Source: Sphingomonas sanguinis (GTDB lineage Bacteria; Pseudomonadota; Alphaproteobacteria; Sphingomonadales; Sphingomonadaceae). Taken from it: DNA of 64,000 nucleotides. The notes beneath the pieces were generated by a model that was given only the letters and a program-made list of their open reading frames with translations, was not told the DNA's origin and ran no database searches. Positions 34,935 through 44,152 of the stretch are shown here, one piece after another (positions within the stretch are counted from its first letter, which is position 1; every line of letters begins with the position of its first letter). The position numbers and the translations under genes are program-made. The stretch lies in the NCBI RefSeq assembly GCF_019297835.1, contig NZ_CP079203.1:2267001-2331000 (forward strand). The letters are read 5' to 3'.

Positions 34935-37900
34935 TTACCGCCCGAGCAGCACCCGCGCCTGCCCTGCGATCTGGGCCAGCATCGCGGCGTTGGGTTGTGC
35001 CGCGAGGCGTGCCCGGTCGATCACCGCCTTGAACTGGCCCACGCGCGCGGCATTGCGTTCCAGCCAGGCCTCGACCGCCGCTTCGGGGTCGGTCGTCCCT
35101 GCACGGCCGAGGAAGTCGAGCCGCTGCTGCTGGAAGTCACGGGCAAGCCCTGCGATCAACAGGCGCTCCCACGGATCGCTCGGGCTGATCCGCGCCGCCT
35201 GGCCCTGCGCCCAGTCGAGGCCCAGCGCCTGACCCAGGCGGGTGAAGGCATGGGTCAGCCGCGTCTCGTCCAGCGACAGACGCTGGCCCAGATCGGCCAA
35301 CCCCACGGCACCGTCAAGTTCGGACACGCGCACCACCCGCGCTGCGAGATCGGCGGGTGCGCCCGCCTCTTCCAGCGCCGCGACGACGCGGGCGCTCTGT
35401 GCCTTGGCCTCGTCGCGCAGCAAGGCGGGCGTTTCCGCGGCCAGCCGCTCGATGCCCGGCTGCAACCGCTCCAACGCCGCGCCGGGCGAGGTGCCCGCCG
35501 GCATCGAGCGCAGCAGGTCGGCGATCTGCGACCGCGTGGCGCGCGCCACCTCGTCGAACAGCGCGATACGCGCGGCTTCGGGCATCGCCGCCGTCTCGAT
35601 CGCGGTCCACAGGGCGGGCAGGTCGAACAGCCGCTCGACCACGACGAACATCGCCGCGATGTCGGCCATCGCCGCGCCCTCTTCCTCGGCCAGTTCGAAC
35701 GGGTGGAGGATGCCCATCCGGTTGACGATCCGGTTGGCCAGCTTCGTTGCGACGATCTCGCCGCGCAGGCGATGCTGGTCGATGGCCTCGCCGAATGCGT
35801 CCTGCATCGCGGGCGGGAAGGCGGCGCGCAGATCGGGGAGCAGTTCGTCGTCCAGCGCCAGCGGGCTGTTCTCGATCGCATCCTGCAAGGTCAGCTTCGC
35901 CGTCGCCAGCAACACCGCCAGTTCGGGCCGGGTCAGCGCGATGCCGTCCTGCCCGCGCCGCAGCAGCACGTCGTTGCTGCCCAGACCCTCGACCGCGCGA
36001 TCGAGTCGCCCGGCGCTCTCGAATATCTCGATGACGCGGACATAGCTCGGCATCGCGCCCGCGCCGTCCGCCTCGGCGATCGACAGGCCTAAAGTCTGGA
36101 GGCGGTTATCCTCCAGCACCAGATGCGCGACGTTATCAGTCATCGAGGCGAGCAGCGTGTTGCGATCGTCCTCCGCCAGACGGCCCTCGATCATCTCGCG
36201 GTTGAGCGCGATCTTGATGTTGACCTCGTTATCCGAACAGTCGACGCCCGCCGAATTGTCGATGAAGTCGGTGTTGATCCGCCCGCCGCGCTCGGCAAAG
36301 GCGATGCGCGCGGCCTGGGTCACGCCCAGGTTCGCACCTTCGCCGATCGCGGTGACACGCAGATCCTCGGCATCGACGCGCAGGCGGTCGTTCGCCGGAT
36401 CGCCGACCTGAACGTTATTCTCCGCCGCCGCCTTGATGTAGGTCCCGATGCCGCCGAACCAGAGCAGGTCGGCCGGGGCCTTCAGGATCGCCGAGATCAA
36501 AGCCGCCGGTTCCAGCGAGGTGGCGGTGATGCCAAGCGCCTCGCGGATTTCGTCCGACAGCGGGATCGTCTTGGCCGAACGCGGGAAGACGCCGCCGCCG
36601 GGCGAAATCAGGCTGGTGTCGTAATCCGCCCAGCTCGACCGGGGCAGCGCGAACATGCGCGCCCGCTCGTCCCAGCTCGTCGCGGGATCGGGGTTCGGAT
36701 CGAGGAAGATGTGGCGATGGTCGAACGCCGCGACCAGCTTGATCGCCTTGGACAGCAGCATCCCGTTGCCGAACACGTCGCCCGACATGTCGCCGCAGCC
36801 GACGACGCGGATGGGCTGGCTCTGTACGTCCACGCCCCGCTCGGCGAAGTGGCGCTGGACCGAGACCCAGGCGCCCTTGGCGGTGATGCCCATCGCCTTA
36901 TGATCGTAGCCCTGGCTGCCCCCGGAGGCGAAGGCGTCGCCCAGCCAGAAGCCGCGCTCCAGCGCCAGCGCATTGGCCACGTCGGAGAAGGTCGCGGTGC
37001 CCTTGTCGGCGGCGACCACGAAATAGGGGTCCTCGCCGTCCAGCACGCGCACGCCGTCCGGGTGCACCACCGCGCCCTCGACGATATTGTCAGTGATCGA
37101 CAGCAGTGCGCGGATGAACACGCGGTAGCTTTCCTTGCCCTCGGCGGCCCAGCCGTCGCGGTCGGTGACCGGCGACGGCAGCTGCTTGGGGTAGAAACCG
37201 CCCTTGGCCCCGGTCGGCACGATCACCGCATTCTTCACCCGCTGCGCCTTCATCAGGCCCAGAATCTCGGTGCGGAAGTCGTCGCGGCGATCCGACCAGC
37301 GCAGGCCGCCACGCGCGACGGGTCCGGCGCGTAGGTGGATGCCCTCGACGCGGGGGGAATAGACCCAGATTTCGCGCCACGGCAACGGAGCCGGAAGCCC
37401 CGGAATCTTGTGGCTGTCCAGCTTGAAGGCCAGCGCTTCCCTGCCTGCCTCGGCAAAGGCGTTGGTGCGCAAGGTCGCGGCGATCATATCGCGGAAGCTG
37501 CGCAGGATACGGTCGTCGTCGATCGCCGACACCGCATCCAGCCCGGCTGCGATCGCAGCATCGGCGGCGGCGATGTCTCCGCCCGCCTTCGGGTCATGCG
37601 CGGCGGTGAACCGCTCGATCAACGCGGTCGCCAGCTTCGGCGCGCGGCGCAACGCATCGACCACGGTGGTCAGCCCATAAGGCAGCCCCGCCTGGCGCAA
37701 ATAACGGAACCACGCACGGAACAGCACCACCGCCTGCGGGCTGAGGCCGACATCGACGATCAGGCGGTTGAACGCATCATTCTCGGCCGCGCCCTCCAGC
37801 ACGGCGGCGATCGCGCCCTCCAGCACCGCCGCGCCCTTCGGCTCGGTCGTCGCCTCGGTCTCGACGATGAAGTCGTGGACGAAGGGGTCGGAATCGTCGC

Positions 37901-39548
37901 GCAGCCGCGTCGGAAGTTCGCCGATCACGCGGAAGCCGAAATTCTCCAGCACCGGCACGGCGTCCGACAAGGGCAGCGCGCCGTTCAGCTTGTAGATCTT
38001 CAGCTGGCGATCCTGCCCCGGCTGGACCGGGAAGAGGCGAACCGAACGGCTCGATTCATTCTCCAGCGACGACAGGCGCAGAATGTCCGCCGCCGCTTCC
38101 GCCGCATCGCTGACATTGCGGTAATTGGTCGGGAAGCCGTTGGCCCAGCGCAGCGCGAGGCGCGCCGCGCGGGGCGCGGGCACCTGCTCGGCCAGCGCCG
38201 CCTCGACATCGGGCATCCAGCCGCGCACCATCTTGCGCAGCCGCTCCGACAATGCCGCCGTATCGGGCAGGCGGCCGTCCTGGCGCAGGTCGATGGTATA
38301 GCGGATCAGCGCGACGACGCCGTCCTCCAGCGCGATCGACCAGTTGAGCAGCGAGCCGTTCGCCGCCTCGCCCAGCATCTCGCCGATCGCGACGCGGCGC
38401 GCGGTGGTCAGCTCGTCGCGCGGCAGCCAGACGAAGGCAAACAGATGCCGCTGCAAGACCGAGCGGATCAGCACCAGCTCGGGGCGCGGACGGTCGGCCA
38501 GCGACATGGCGGTCAGCGCCAGCTGCTCGAGCGCCTCGGCCGGGAAGGCGGTGACAAGGTCATGCGGCAGCGCGGTCAGCGCATGGGTCAGCGCCTTGCC
38601 GGTATGGCCGCGCGGGTCGAAACCGAATTTGGCCTGAAGCGCGGCGAGGCGCGTGCGCAATACCGGCACCTCATGCGGCGGGCTGGCCAGCGCGGCGCTG
38701 GTCCACAGGCCCGCATGGATCGACAGGCCGACGACGCGGCCCTGCTCGATCACCGGCACCAGCACCAGGTCGAGCGGCACCGAGCGGTGGACGGTCGAGA
38801 TCGCATTGGACTTGAGCAGCAACGGTGCCGCCCCGCCCTCGACGAAATAGTCGAGCGCCCGCTGGCGCGAGGTATCGGCGAGCAGCGGCACCTTGTGGGG
38901 CGTGCGCGCCACGCCCAGCGCGGGGGCATCGCGGCCATCCTCATACCATTTCTCATGGCCGAGCAGCGTCAGCTTGCCGTTCAGGAACCAGAGGAGGAGC
39001 GCCGCCCCCTCGCCATTCTTCTCGCCCAGCGTGGTCGCATCGGCGGCGAGTGCGTCTTGCAACCCGGACCAGTCTGCCACGGCGGCGCGCACATCGGCCA
39101 GCACGGCGCGCAAATCGTCGATGAGGCCGCGCCGGTCGCGCGCATCGGCGCGTTCCATTTCCAGATAGATGAAGGATTCGGACTTTCCGCCCGCGCCGAT
39201 CGCCTGAAGCTGTCCCTCGGCATCGCGGGTGACGGGCAGGACGGGGTGGATCACCCGGTCGATCGCGATACCGTCCGCGCCGACCATGGCCGCAATCGAA
39301 TCGACCAGGAAGGGCATGTCGTCATTGACGATGGCGAGGCGCATCCGGCGATGCGTGTCGTCGCCCGACATCGGCTCCAGCGCGATCGACGGTTCTCCCG
39401 GCGAGCGCTGCTGCGCCACCGCCGCAACGAAGGCCGCTGCGGCAGCCACCTCCGCGGGGCCGAACCCCTGCAACTCCGCCGGAAGGGCGCCCTGGGTCAG
39501 CCGCGCGGCAATCGCGTCGGCCATCGGATGCGACATATTCGGTGCCAT
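34935..39548 (-). CDS. gdhB: NAD-dependent glutamate dehydrogenase, large (GDH-180-like) type
   Basis: A 1537-residue enzyme that deaminates glutamate to 2-oxoglutarate, of the very long bacterial type. The N-terminal ACT-like regulatory part begins MADAIAARLTQG and contains NDDMPFLVDSIAAMV; the catalytic part has PVARGGLRWSDRRDDFRTE and VKNAVIVPTGAKGGF with the catalytic lysines, followed by GDMSGDVFGNGML and the Rossmann region (RFA-type EGANLG near 1200). Full length; no break seen. Glutamate catabolism or ammonia release is its usual role. Confidence 0.95.
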   Translation of the reverse strand: MAPNMSHPMADAIAARLTQGALPAELQGFGPAEVAAAAAFVAAVAQQRSPGEPSIALEPMSGDDTHRRMRLAIVNDDMPFLVDSIAAMVGADGIAIDRVIHPVLPVTRDAEGQLQAIGAGGKSESFIYLEMERADARDRRGLIDDLRAVLADVRAAVADWSGLQDALAADATTLGEKNGEGAALLLWFLNGKLTLLGHEKWYEDGRDAPALGVARTPHKVPLLADTSRQRALDYFVEGGAAPLLLKSNAISTVHRSVPLDLVLVPVIEQGRVVGLSIHAGLWTSAALASPPHEVPVLRTRLAALQAKFGFDPRGHTGKALTHALTALPHDLVTAFPAEALEQLALTAMSLADRPRPELVLIRSVLQRHLFAFVWLPRDELTTARRVAIGEMLGEAANGSLLNWSIALEDGVVALIRYTIDLRQDGRLPDTAALSERLRKMVRGWMPDVEAALAEQVPAPRAARLALRWANGFPTNYRNVSDAAEAAADILRLSSLENESSRSVRLFPVQPGQDRQLKIYKLNGALPLSDAVPVLENFGFRVIGELPTRLRDDSDPFVHDFIVETEATTEPKGAAVLEGAIAAVLEGAAENDAFNRLIVDVGLSPQAVVLFRAWFRYLRQAGLPYGLTTVVDALRRAPKLATALIERFTAAHDPKAGGDIAAADAAIAAGLDAVSAIDDDRILRSFRDMIAATLRTNAFAEAGREALAFKLDSHKIPGLPAPLPWREIWVYSPRVEGIHLRAGPVARGGLRWSDRRDDFRTEILGLMKAQRVKNAVIVPTGAKGGFYPKQLPSPVTDRDGWAAEGKESYRVFIRALLSITDNIVEGAVVHPDGVRVLDGEDPYFVVAADKGTATFSDVANALALERGFWLGDAFASGGSQGYDHKAMGITAKGAWVSVQRHFAERGVDVQSQPIRVVGCGDMSGDVFGNGMLLSKAIKLVAAFDHRHIFLDPNPDPATSWDERARMFALPRSSWADYDTSLISPGGGVFPRSAKTIPLSDEIREALGITATSLEPAALISAILKAPADLLWFGGIGTYIKAAAENNVQVGDPANDRLRVDAEDLRVTAIGEGANLGVTQAARIAFAERGGRINTDFIDNSAGVDCSDNEVNIKIALNREMIEGRLAEDDRNTLLASMTDNVAHLVLEDNRLQTLGLSIAEADGAGAMPSYVRVIEIFESAGRLDRAVEGLGSNDVLLRRGQDGIALTRPELAVLLATAKLTLQDAIENSPLALDDELLPDLRAAFPPAMQDAFGEAIDQHRLRGEIVATKLANRIVNRMGILHPFELAEEEGAAMADIAAMFVVVERLFDLPALWTAIETAAMPEAARIALFDEVARATRSQIADLLRSMPAGTSPGAALERLQPGIERLAAETPALLRDEAKAQSARVVAALEEAGAPADLAARVVRVSELDGAVGLADLGQRLSLDETRLTHAFTRLGQALGLDWAQGQAARISPSDPWERLLIAGLARDFQQQRLDFLGRAGTTDPEAAVEAWLERNAARVGQFKAVIDRARLAAQPNAAMLAQIAGQARVLLGR

Positions 39549-39628
39549 AGCCCCAAGTCCTAGGCCGGGCTTTCGCGCCGCTCAACCCTTTGGAGAGCGA
39601 GAAAAGATGTTGCGCCGCAGCGCAACTT

Positions 39629-40429
39629 TCATTGCGAGGCGCGCAATACCCTGTCGGCCAGCCGCGTGTCGCCGACCACCGATCCGGTAATGGCAACGCT
39701 ACCATCCTCGGCAACGCGCCCGACCAGCACGACGGGCGTTCCCGGCGGCGCATCGATGGGCCATTCGATATGCCCGGCCGCCTGGGGGTCTCCGCCGCGA
39801 GTCGACTCCGGCCGATTCCACAGCGCAGCGGCCGAGCCCGGCGGCGGCGCCTGGGTCGCTTCTGCCGCCGAATCGATCAGCTCCGAATCGAGCGCCGCCT
39901 GCAACAGCGGATCGGCCAGTTCCTTCCAGCTCAGGACGCCGTGGATGAAGTCGATCATCAAGCCGTCGGACGAATAGGGCAGCAGGATGCCGCGATACAG
40001 CGTCATCCGCCCGCGCGCGTTGACGAACTCGGCCTCGAACCCCGTCGGGACCTGGTCGGCCAGCACATGATCAAAATGCCGGGTCAGCCGCGCCAGCAGC
40101 GACGCCTCGGGCAAATCCCCGATCCGCGTCGGCCGCGCCACCGTCCCGCACTCGTCGCGCAGCGCCTGGCCGATATAGGCGATCGCCGGATCGATCCGGT
40201 CGCCGCGAAAATCCAGCAGCACCGAATTGGCGGCAAAGTCCCCGATCGCCTCGGTATCCAGCGCCCGGATCGAGGGAAAGCGCGCTTCCCCCGACAGCGA
40301 GACCCAATGATGATAGGCCCGCGCATGAAGCCGCCGCTCCACCCCGCCCAGCCGCTGGAGCGCGTCCTCGCCCCCCGCCGACGGATCGCTTACGGCACGC
40401 TCCGAAGGATGCTGGGGTTCGCGGTTCAT
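39629..40429 (-). CDS. PAS domain protein (PAS_5 type)
   Basis: A 266-residue protein. The middle part (RLHARAYHHWVSLSG, IDPAIAYIGQALRDECG, FEAEFVNARGRMTLYRGILLPYS, FIHGVLSWKE) matches the PF07310 PAS-like domain found in alphaproteobacteria; the ends are less conserved. ATG 40429 is chosen because AGGAAG lies six bases upstream; longer frames up to 40513 lack a site. Role unknown; the domain may be regulatory. Confidence 0.78.
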   Translation of the reverse strand: MNREPQHPSERAVSDPSAGGEDALQRLGGVERRLHARAYHHWVSLSGEARFPSIRALDTEAIGDFAANSVLLDFRGDRIDPAIAYIGQALRDECGTVARPTRIGDLPEASLLARLTRHFDHVLADQVPTGFEAEFVNARGRMTLYRGILLPYSSDGLMIDFIHGVLSWKELADPLLQAALDSELIDSAAEATQAPPPGSAAALWNRPESTRGGDPQAAGHIEWPIDAPPGTPVVLVGRVAEDGSVAITGSVVGDTRLADRVLRASQ

Positions 40430-40566
40430 GACGGTCTTCCTGGCCATGTCTCCGTCATGCCCCGACATAGTTAACCGCTGGTAAAGATCACAAAGCCGCT
40501 TGCCACCCCCCAACCAACCTGTTAAGCGCGCCCACCTGACCGGACACCAGCCGGTTCACGAGACGG

Positions 40567-40642
40567 GCCGCTTTAGCTCAGCTGGTAGAGCATCGCATTC
40601 GTAATGCGGGGGTCACAGGTTCGAGTCCTGTAAGCGGCACCA
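40567..40642 (+). tRNA. tRNA-Thr (CGT anticodon)
   Basis: A 76-base tRNA. Acceptor stem GCCGCTT / AAGCGGC, D arm GCTC..GAGC, anticodon stem TCGCA / TGCGG around loop TTCGTAA (anticodon CGT), T arm ACAGG TTCGAGT CCTGT, and an encoded ACCA end at 40639-40642. Its 3' part is the probable attL core, because a prophage integrase gene begins 14 bases further on. Confidence 0.96.
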
Positions 40643-40655
40643 CCCTAAACCATTG
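40615..40655. other. Probable prophage attachment site (attL)
   Basis: The 3' half of tRNA-Thr (from TTCGAGTCC through GGCACCA) plus the short gap to the integrase stop. Tyrosine-integrase phages commonly integrate into tRNA 3' ends and restore them. The right-hand copy (attR) must lie beyond base 64000, so the exact core cannot be read here. Confidence 0.6.
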
Positions 40656-41999
40656 TTATGGCGACATTTTTTCGCCTCCCTCGAATGCGTAGGGTTGATC
40701 TGTTCCCGCGCACTTTCTGCGCAACGCGCCGGGTGCGAGGGCTTCCAGATCGGAAATGATGGCCTCCAAGGCGGTGACGACGGTCGGATATTCTCCGACC
40801 GCGTACACCTCGGTCTGACTGCCCGAGCGGTGTCCCATGAAGCCTTCGAGGTCCCAGCGCGTGGCACCGCGATTGCGGACCAGCGTCGCTAGGCTGTGAC
40901 GAAGGACATAGGGTCGCATCTCTTTGACCTGGGGCATGTCGAGGTTGATCAGCATCGTGTCCCAAGCGCGGTCCACGTCCTGAATTCCCCGGCCGTAATA
41001 GTTCACCAGCCAGCCGCGCCCTTCGCGCGCGTCGGGTGACAGGCTCTGGAAAATCGCCAGCTCCTCGCGCAGCCAGGCGTCCAGCAGCGGCAGGACGGGC
41101 AGCAAGGCGCGGTGTTTCTTGTTCTGGGCGCGGCCGCGTGGATTGAGATCGATCTGCGCCGCCCCCGGCCACCATTGCTCCCTTTCGGGCGAGACATTGA
41201 TGTCGACGACTGCCCCCGGCCGCGCGATCGTGCAGATCGACGCGACAAGGAAAGCGTGAAGCGATTCGCGTTGCACGTTCGGCTCGGCTGCATAGGTCAG
41301 CATCTTCGCGAGATCCTCGACGCCGATGCGGGTCCGTCGCGTCCTCTGGACCTGTGCGGCGGGGAGCGGCTTGTAGATCGGGCGCTTATCGATACGCGGA
41401 GGATCGGCGTCGGCCGCCCAGTTCAGCGCCGCGATCAGCTGCGCGATGACGGCTTCCGTCGCGGCCGGGGAGCGAGGGCGGCTCTTCGTGATTTCCTTCT
41501 TCTTGTTCTTCCAGACGACCGGCTGCTTACGGGACCAGGCGCGAAAGGCGGTGACGAACGGCTTGCTGCACGCCACCGCGCAAGTGGTGGCATGTCCGAA
41601 ACGCCCCTTCGCCCCCAGAGCCTCCTCGGCATCCAGGAAAGCGGCGACGTGATTCAGACGGGATACGATGGTGTCGCCCGACACCTGGTTGACGCCCCAT
41701 TCCAAATTATAGTCGGCCATGGCGTCGGTCAGCAGATAGCCACTCGCCGAAGCCAAGGGCTGGCCGCACGTCTCGCAGAATGCCGCTGCTTCGCCTCGAT
41801 CGGCGAGATACCGCTGATCGAGGTTGCGACGCGCTAATTCCTCATCCCCCGTACCCGTTGACGCGCTGCATTGACGTCGCGCGGCGGGGTCGTACCAGAA
41901 GACGTAGAAGTTTTCGCTTCGGCGGCTTCCGTCTTTCCGCTTGTAGTGGTCGAGCCAGTATTTGCCCCGCTGGTAGATTGGAGCTTCGCGTCCCGACAT
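40656..41999 (-). CDS. int: Prophage tyrosine-type recombinase/integrase
   Basis: A 447-residue site-specific recombinase. An N-terminal arm-binding and SAM-like region is followed by the catalytic domain: the first Arg in TIARPGAV, the His-x-x-Arg-equivalent box YVLRHSLATLV, GFMGHRSGS, and the Tyr nucleophile in TEVYAVGEYP. The chain ends about 14 bases from the tRNA. An N-terminal CETCGQPL zinc pair-like segment is unusual. Its 5' end overlaps the next gene by 166 bases. Confidence 0.92.
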   Translation of the reverse strand: MSGREAPIYQRGKYWLDHYKRKDGSRRSENFYVFWYDPAARRQCSASTGTGDEELARRNLDQRYLADRGEAAAFCETCGQPLASASGYLLTDAMADYNLEWGVNQVSGDTIVSRLNHVAAFLDAEEALGAKGRFGHATTCAVACSKPFVTAFRAWSRKQPVVWKNKKKEITKSRPRSPAATEAVIAQLIAALNWAADADPPRIDKRPIYKPLPAAQVQRTRRTRIGVEDLAKMLTYAAEPNVQRESLHAFLVASICTIARPGAVVDINVSPEREQWWPGAAQIDLNPRGRAQNKKHRALLPVLPLLDAWLREELAIFQSLSPDAREGRGWLVNYYGRGIQDVDRAWDTMLINLDMPQVKEMRPYVLRHSLATLVRNRGATRWDLEGFMGHRSGSQTEVYAVGEYPTVVTALEAIISDLEALAPGALRRKCAGTDQPYAFEGGEKMSP

Positions 42000-42166
42000 T
42001 TGGCCTGTTCTTTCAAGAATTCTGTTTTTGCACGGTGTGTCATCTCGAAAAGGCCGAGCTTGGCCAGGGTATCGAGATCGGACGCTTCAAGCCGGATGCC
42101 CCTGCCCACCTCCACGGCGCGGGATAGCTTCTGATCCAGTCGGACAATGGAATAGCTGGTCGCCAT
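41834..42166 (-). CDS. Small phage protein overlapping the integrase gene
   Basis: A 110-residue protein (MATSYSIVRLDQKL..) coding for about 55 unique residues followed by a Thr/Ser-rich tail that overlaps the integrase in another frame. The ATG overlaps the stop of the upstream small gene by one base (TGATG), supporting translation. Possible excisionase-associated role is only positional. Family unknown. Confidence 0.55.
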   Translation of the reverse strand: MATSYSIVRLDQKLSRAVEVGRGIRLEASDLDTLAKLGLFEMTHRAKTEFLKEQAKCRDAKLQSTSGANTGSTTTSGKTEAAEAKTSTSSGTTPPRDVNAARQRVRGMRN

Positions 42167-42399
42167 CAGGCCGCTCCCCCCATGATCGCATCCTCGATAT
42201 CGATCTGGCGCGGGTCGGCTTGCCTCTGTCCGTACCAGATGGACATGGAGACATCGCACCAAGTCGGATGCTGGGTCGCGTCGTGATGGCGCGCGGCCGT
42301 GGCTTGGGCATTGGCGCCGGTCCAATGGGCGTTGCCGCCATGGCAGGTGAAGCATCCGGCGATTGTCTCGCGGGAAGTGCGGGTCTGGCGCTCCGTCAT
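42166..42399 (-). CDS. Small phage zinc-knuckle-like protein
   Basis: A 77-residue protein with a CFTCHGGNAHWTG pattern, then AARHHDATQHPTWCD: two cysteines and spaced histidines that would bind one zinc, in a layout seen in small phage proteins. Its start overlaps the upstream gene (ATGA) and its stop overlaps the next. Nucleic-acid binding is an inference. Confidence 0.6.
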   Translation of the reverse strand: MTERQTRTSRETIAGCFTCHGGNAHWTGANAQATAARHHDATQHPTWCDVSMSIWYGQRQADPRQIDIEDAIMGGAA

Positions 42400-42722
42400 C
42401 GCCGCGCCTCCCGCTCGTGGATCCAGCCGTTCACTGCGTCCAGCATGTCGGGAAAGCCGCCTTCCTGCATGCGGCGACGATGGGCGCGCATGAGGTCGCC
42501 AATGTCGTCGACGCTGTAGTCGTCGGGTGCTGGCTGGGACCGGAACGCCATGCGCGGCTGCGCGCGTTCCCGCCCAGGAATGTCGAAGCGGTCGAGGCTG
42601 ATCCCCGCCGCTTCGGCGACAGCGGTCCCGCGCGCGATCGCCGTCTCGCGTTCGGCCGGGAAGGTGGTCGAGCGGGCCAACGCGAAGCATCGGTCGGCGC
42701 GGTGGAATGCGTCGCCCGTCAT
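42396..42722 (-). CDS. DUF2786-like phage protein
   Basis: A 108-residue protein. CFALARSTTFPAERETAIARG and VAEAAGISLDRFDI resemble the DUF2786 domain found in phage genes, where the pattern LLAxAxSTxFPAEAxxA is typical. It overlaps its neighbours on both sides by four bases. Function unknown. Confidence 0.6.
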   Translation of the reverse strand: MTGDAFHRADRCFALARSTTFPAERETAIARGTAVAEAAGISLDRFDIPGRERAQPRMAFRSQPAPDDYSVDDIGDLMRAHRRRMQEGGFPDMLDAVNGWIHEREARR

Positions 42723-43162
42723 CGCGTCGGCCCCGGCAGGAGGGGCGTGGCGGTCTTTTTGCCCGCATAGTGCGCGGCGATCGCCGGGGCGATATGTTCG
42801 TGGACGGTACGGTCGCTGGGCATCACGACGTTGGCAAGGAACGCCTGCTCCGTTGTCTCGATGCCGGACTCGATGCTTTCCAGCTTCGCCTTGATGACCA
42901 GCAGCAGCGCTCGGCCGCGCTGGCGGCGCGCCTGGTTGGCGGCGTCCTCGAAAGCACGACGGCCGCGCGTCGCCTCGATCTGCTCGGGGGCGGCAAAGGG
43001 GATGACGAAGCGGATCGTCCGGTCGTCGAGCGCGAATTGCAGCGTGAAGCGGTCGCGCGACTGCAACTGGCCGATGTCGTCAGCGCCGTACCGCACCAAG
43101 AGCGCAACCACCTCCCCTATGGATTTCTCAAAGGGCACGTCTGTTCGATCAGCAAAGGCCAT
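42719..43162 (-). CDS. Hypothetical phage protein
   Basis: A 147-residue protein. The first half (SIGEVVALLVRYGADDIGQLQ and FTLQFALDDRTIRFVIPF) reads as a compact alpha/beta domain; the second (ARRQRGRALLLVIKAKLESIESGIETTEQAFLANVVMP) as long helices. It overlaps the downstream gene by four bases and abuts the upstream one. Shared pattern with other sphingomonad prophages from memory; function unknown. Confidence 0.65.
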   Translation of the reverse strand: MAFADRTDVPFEKSIGEVVALLVRYGADDIGQLQSRDRFTLQFALDDRTIRFVIPFAAPEQIEATRGRRAFEDAANQARRQRGRALLLVIKAKLESIESGIETTEQAFLANVVMPSDRTVHEHIAPAIAAHYAGKKTATPLLPGPTR

Positions 43163-43483
43163 CTATCTGACATTCGCTTGGGCGGCGGTGATCGCGTCGG
43201 AAGCCTTCAGCACTTCGGGGCGGGCGTCGCGCACCTGTTCGGCGATCGTCGCTTCGATGGCGTCACAGACCTGCTGCGCCGACAGGCTATCGACCCTATG
43301 CCGCAGGGCACTGACCGACGCCGCCTTTCCGACGTTCGTGGCGATCCTCACCAGCATGTCCGTGATTTCCTGCGGCGTCATGAGAGCCTCGGCCGCAGTC
43401 AAGTGGACCTGGAAAATCCGCTCGAGATCATCGTTGAAGGCCGCAGCGATGCGCTGGGCCGCTGATAGGTTAGCGGTTCCCAT
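43163..43483 (-). CDS. Hypothetical phage protein
   Basis: A 106-residue mostly helical protein (LSAAQRIAAAFNDDLERIF, ALMTPQEITDMLVRIATNVG). No motif recognised. Its ATG shares one base with the GapR stop (TGATG), so it belongs to the same coupled operon. Confidence 0.6.
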   Translation of the reverse strand: MGTANLSAAQRIAAAFNDDLERIFQVHLTAAEALMTPQEITDMLVRIATNVGKAASVSALRHRVDSLSAQQVCDAIEATIAEQVRDARPEVLKASDAITAAQANVR

Positions 43484-43740
43484 CAGATCATCCCCAGCGC
43501 TTTCATGTACACGTCGAGGATCGCTTCTTCCTCTTGGTACTCTTCCCGCTTCTTTTTGCGGATCTGCATAATTTTCTTGATGGTCACCGGGTCGTACCCG
43601 CGCGCCTTGGCCTCGGCGAAAACATCCTTGATGTCGTCGCTGATGCCCTTCTTCTCTTCCTCCAGCCGCTCGGCCCGCTCGATCAGCAGGCGCAGCTCGT
43701 CGGCCGTGACGTTGTGGCCGTCGTCCTGTGCGTCGCTCAC
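43483..43740 (-). CDS. Phage GapR-like nucleoid protein (DUF2312)
   Basis: An 85-residue homologue of GapR, the alphaproteobacterial protein that clamps overtwisted DNA. The pattern [22 protein letters not shown] and [22 protein letters not shown] and the end [12 protein letters not shown] match closely. The GTG at 43740 overlaps the stop of the upstream gene (GTGA). A phage copy could help replication or reshape host nucleoid structure. Confidence 0.9.
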   Translation of the reverse strand: MSDAQDDGHNVTADELRLLIERAERLEEEKKGISDDIKDVFAEAKARGYDPVTIKKIMQIRKKKREEYQEEEAILDVYMKALGMI

Positions 43741-43943
43741 AGGCCCAGCTCCGGAATGACGCCGGGGCCAGCGATCATCCAGTCGACCAGCTCGGCGAGG
43801 ATCAGGCCGACGATCACGCCCGCGATCGCCAACAGGGCGATATCGTTCGGCCGCAGGTAACTGTCGGCCGGGGTTTCCTTCGGGCGGCACTCGGAACAGC
43901 GGCACGTCATCGGGTGCAGCGTGGTGGGCGCGATCGGCTTCAT
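43737..43943 (-). CDS. Small single-pass membrane protein (phage)
   Basis: A 68-residue protein with a [10 protein letters not shown] cysteine cluster near the N-terminus and one transmembrane segment ([19 protein letters not shown]). Start ATG 43943 overlaps the upstream stop. Function unknown. Confidence 0.65.
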   Translation of the reverse strand: MKPIAPTTLHPMTCRCSECRPKETPADSYLRPNDIALLAIAGVIVGLILAELVDWMIAGPGVIPELGL

Positions 43944-44152
43944 GAGCGTGTGTCCCGTGACTGGAGTTCGGCGAAGGCGCGCAGCGTCTCGATCGAGATG
44001 ACCTGCGCGAAGATGATGATGATGACGGCGGCCAGCGCGATGCGCGGATGGCCCATCAGCAGGAAGGCCAGAGCAATCCCGGCGGCGAGTCCCGTTCCCA
44101 TCGTCAGGGTACGCAGCGTGGTCGTCACGCGGCGGTGCAGCTCGTCGGTCAT
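43940..44152 (-). CDS. Small membrane protein (phage)
   Basis: A 70-residue protein with about two hydrophobic helices ([19 protein letters not shown] and [17 protein letters not shown]). ATG 44152 is selected because it overlaps the upstream stop (ATGA). Family unknown. Confidence 0.62.
   Translation of the reverse strand: MTDELHRRVTTTLRTLTMGTGLAAGIALAFLLMGHPRIALAAVIIIIFAQVISIETLRAFAELQSRDTRS

Noticed and set aside
37335..39563. A 742-residue plus-strand frame
   Set aside because: Shadow of the glutamate dehydrogenase gene; Arg/Gln-rich and without a ribosome-binding site.
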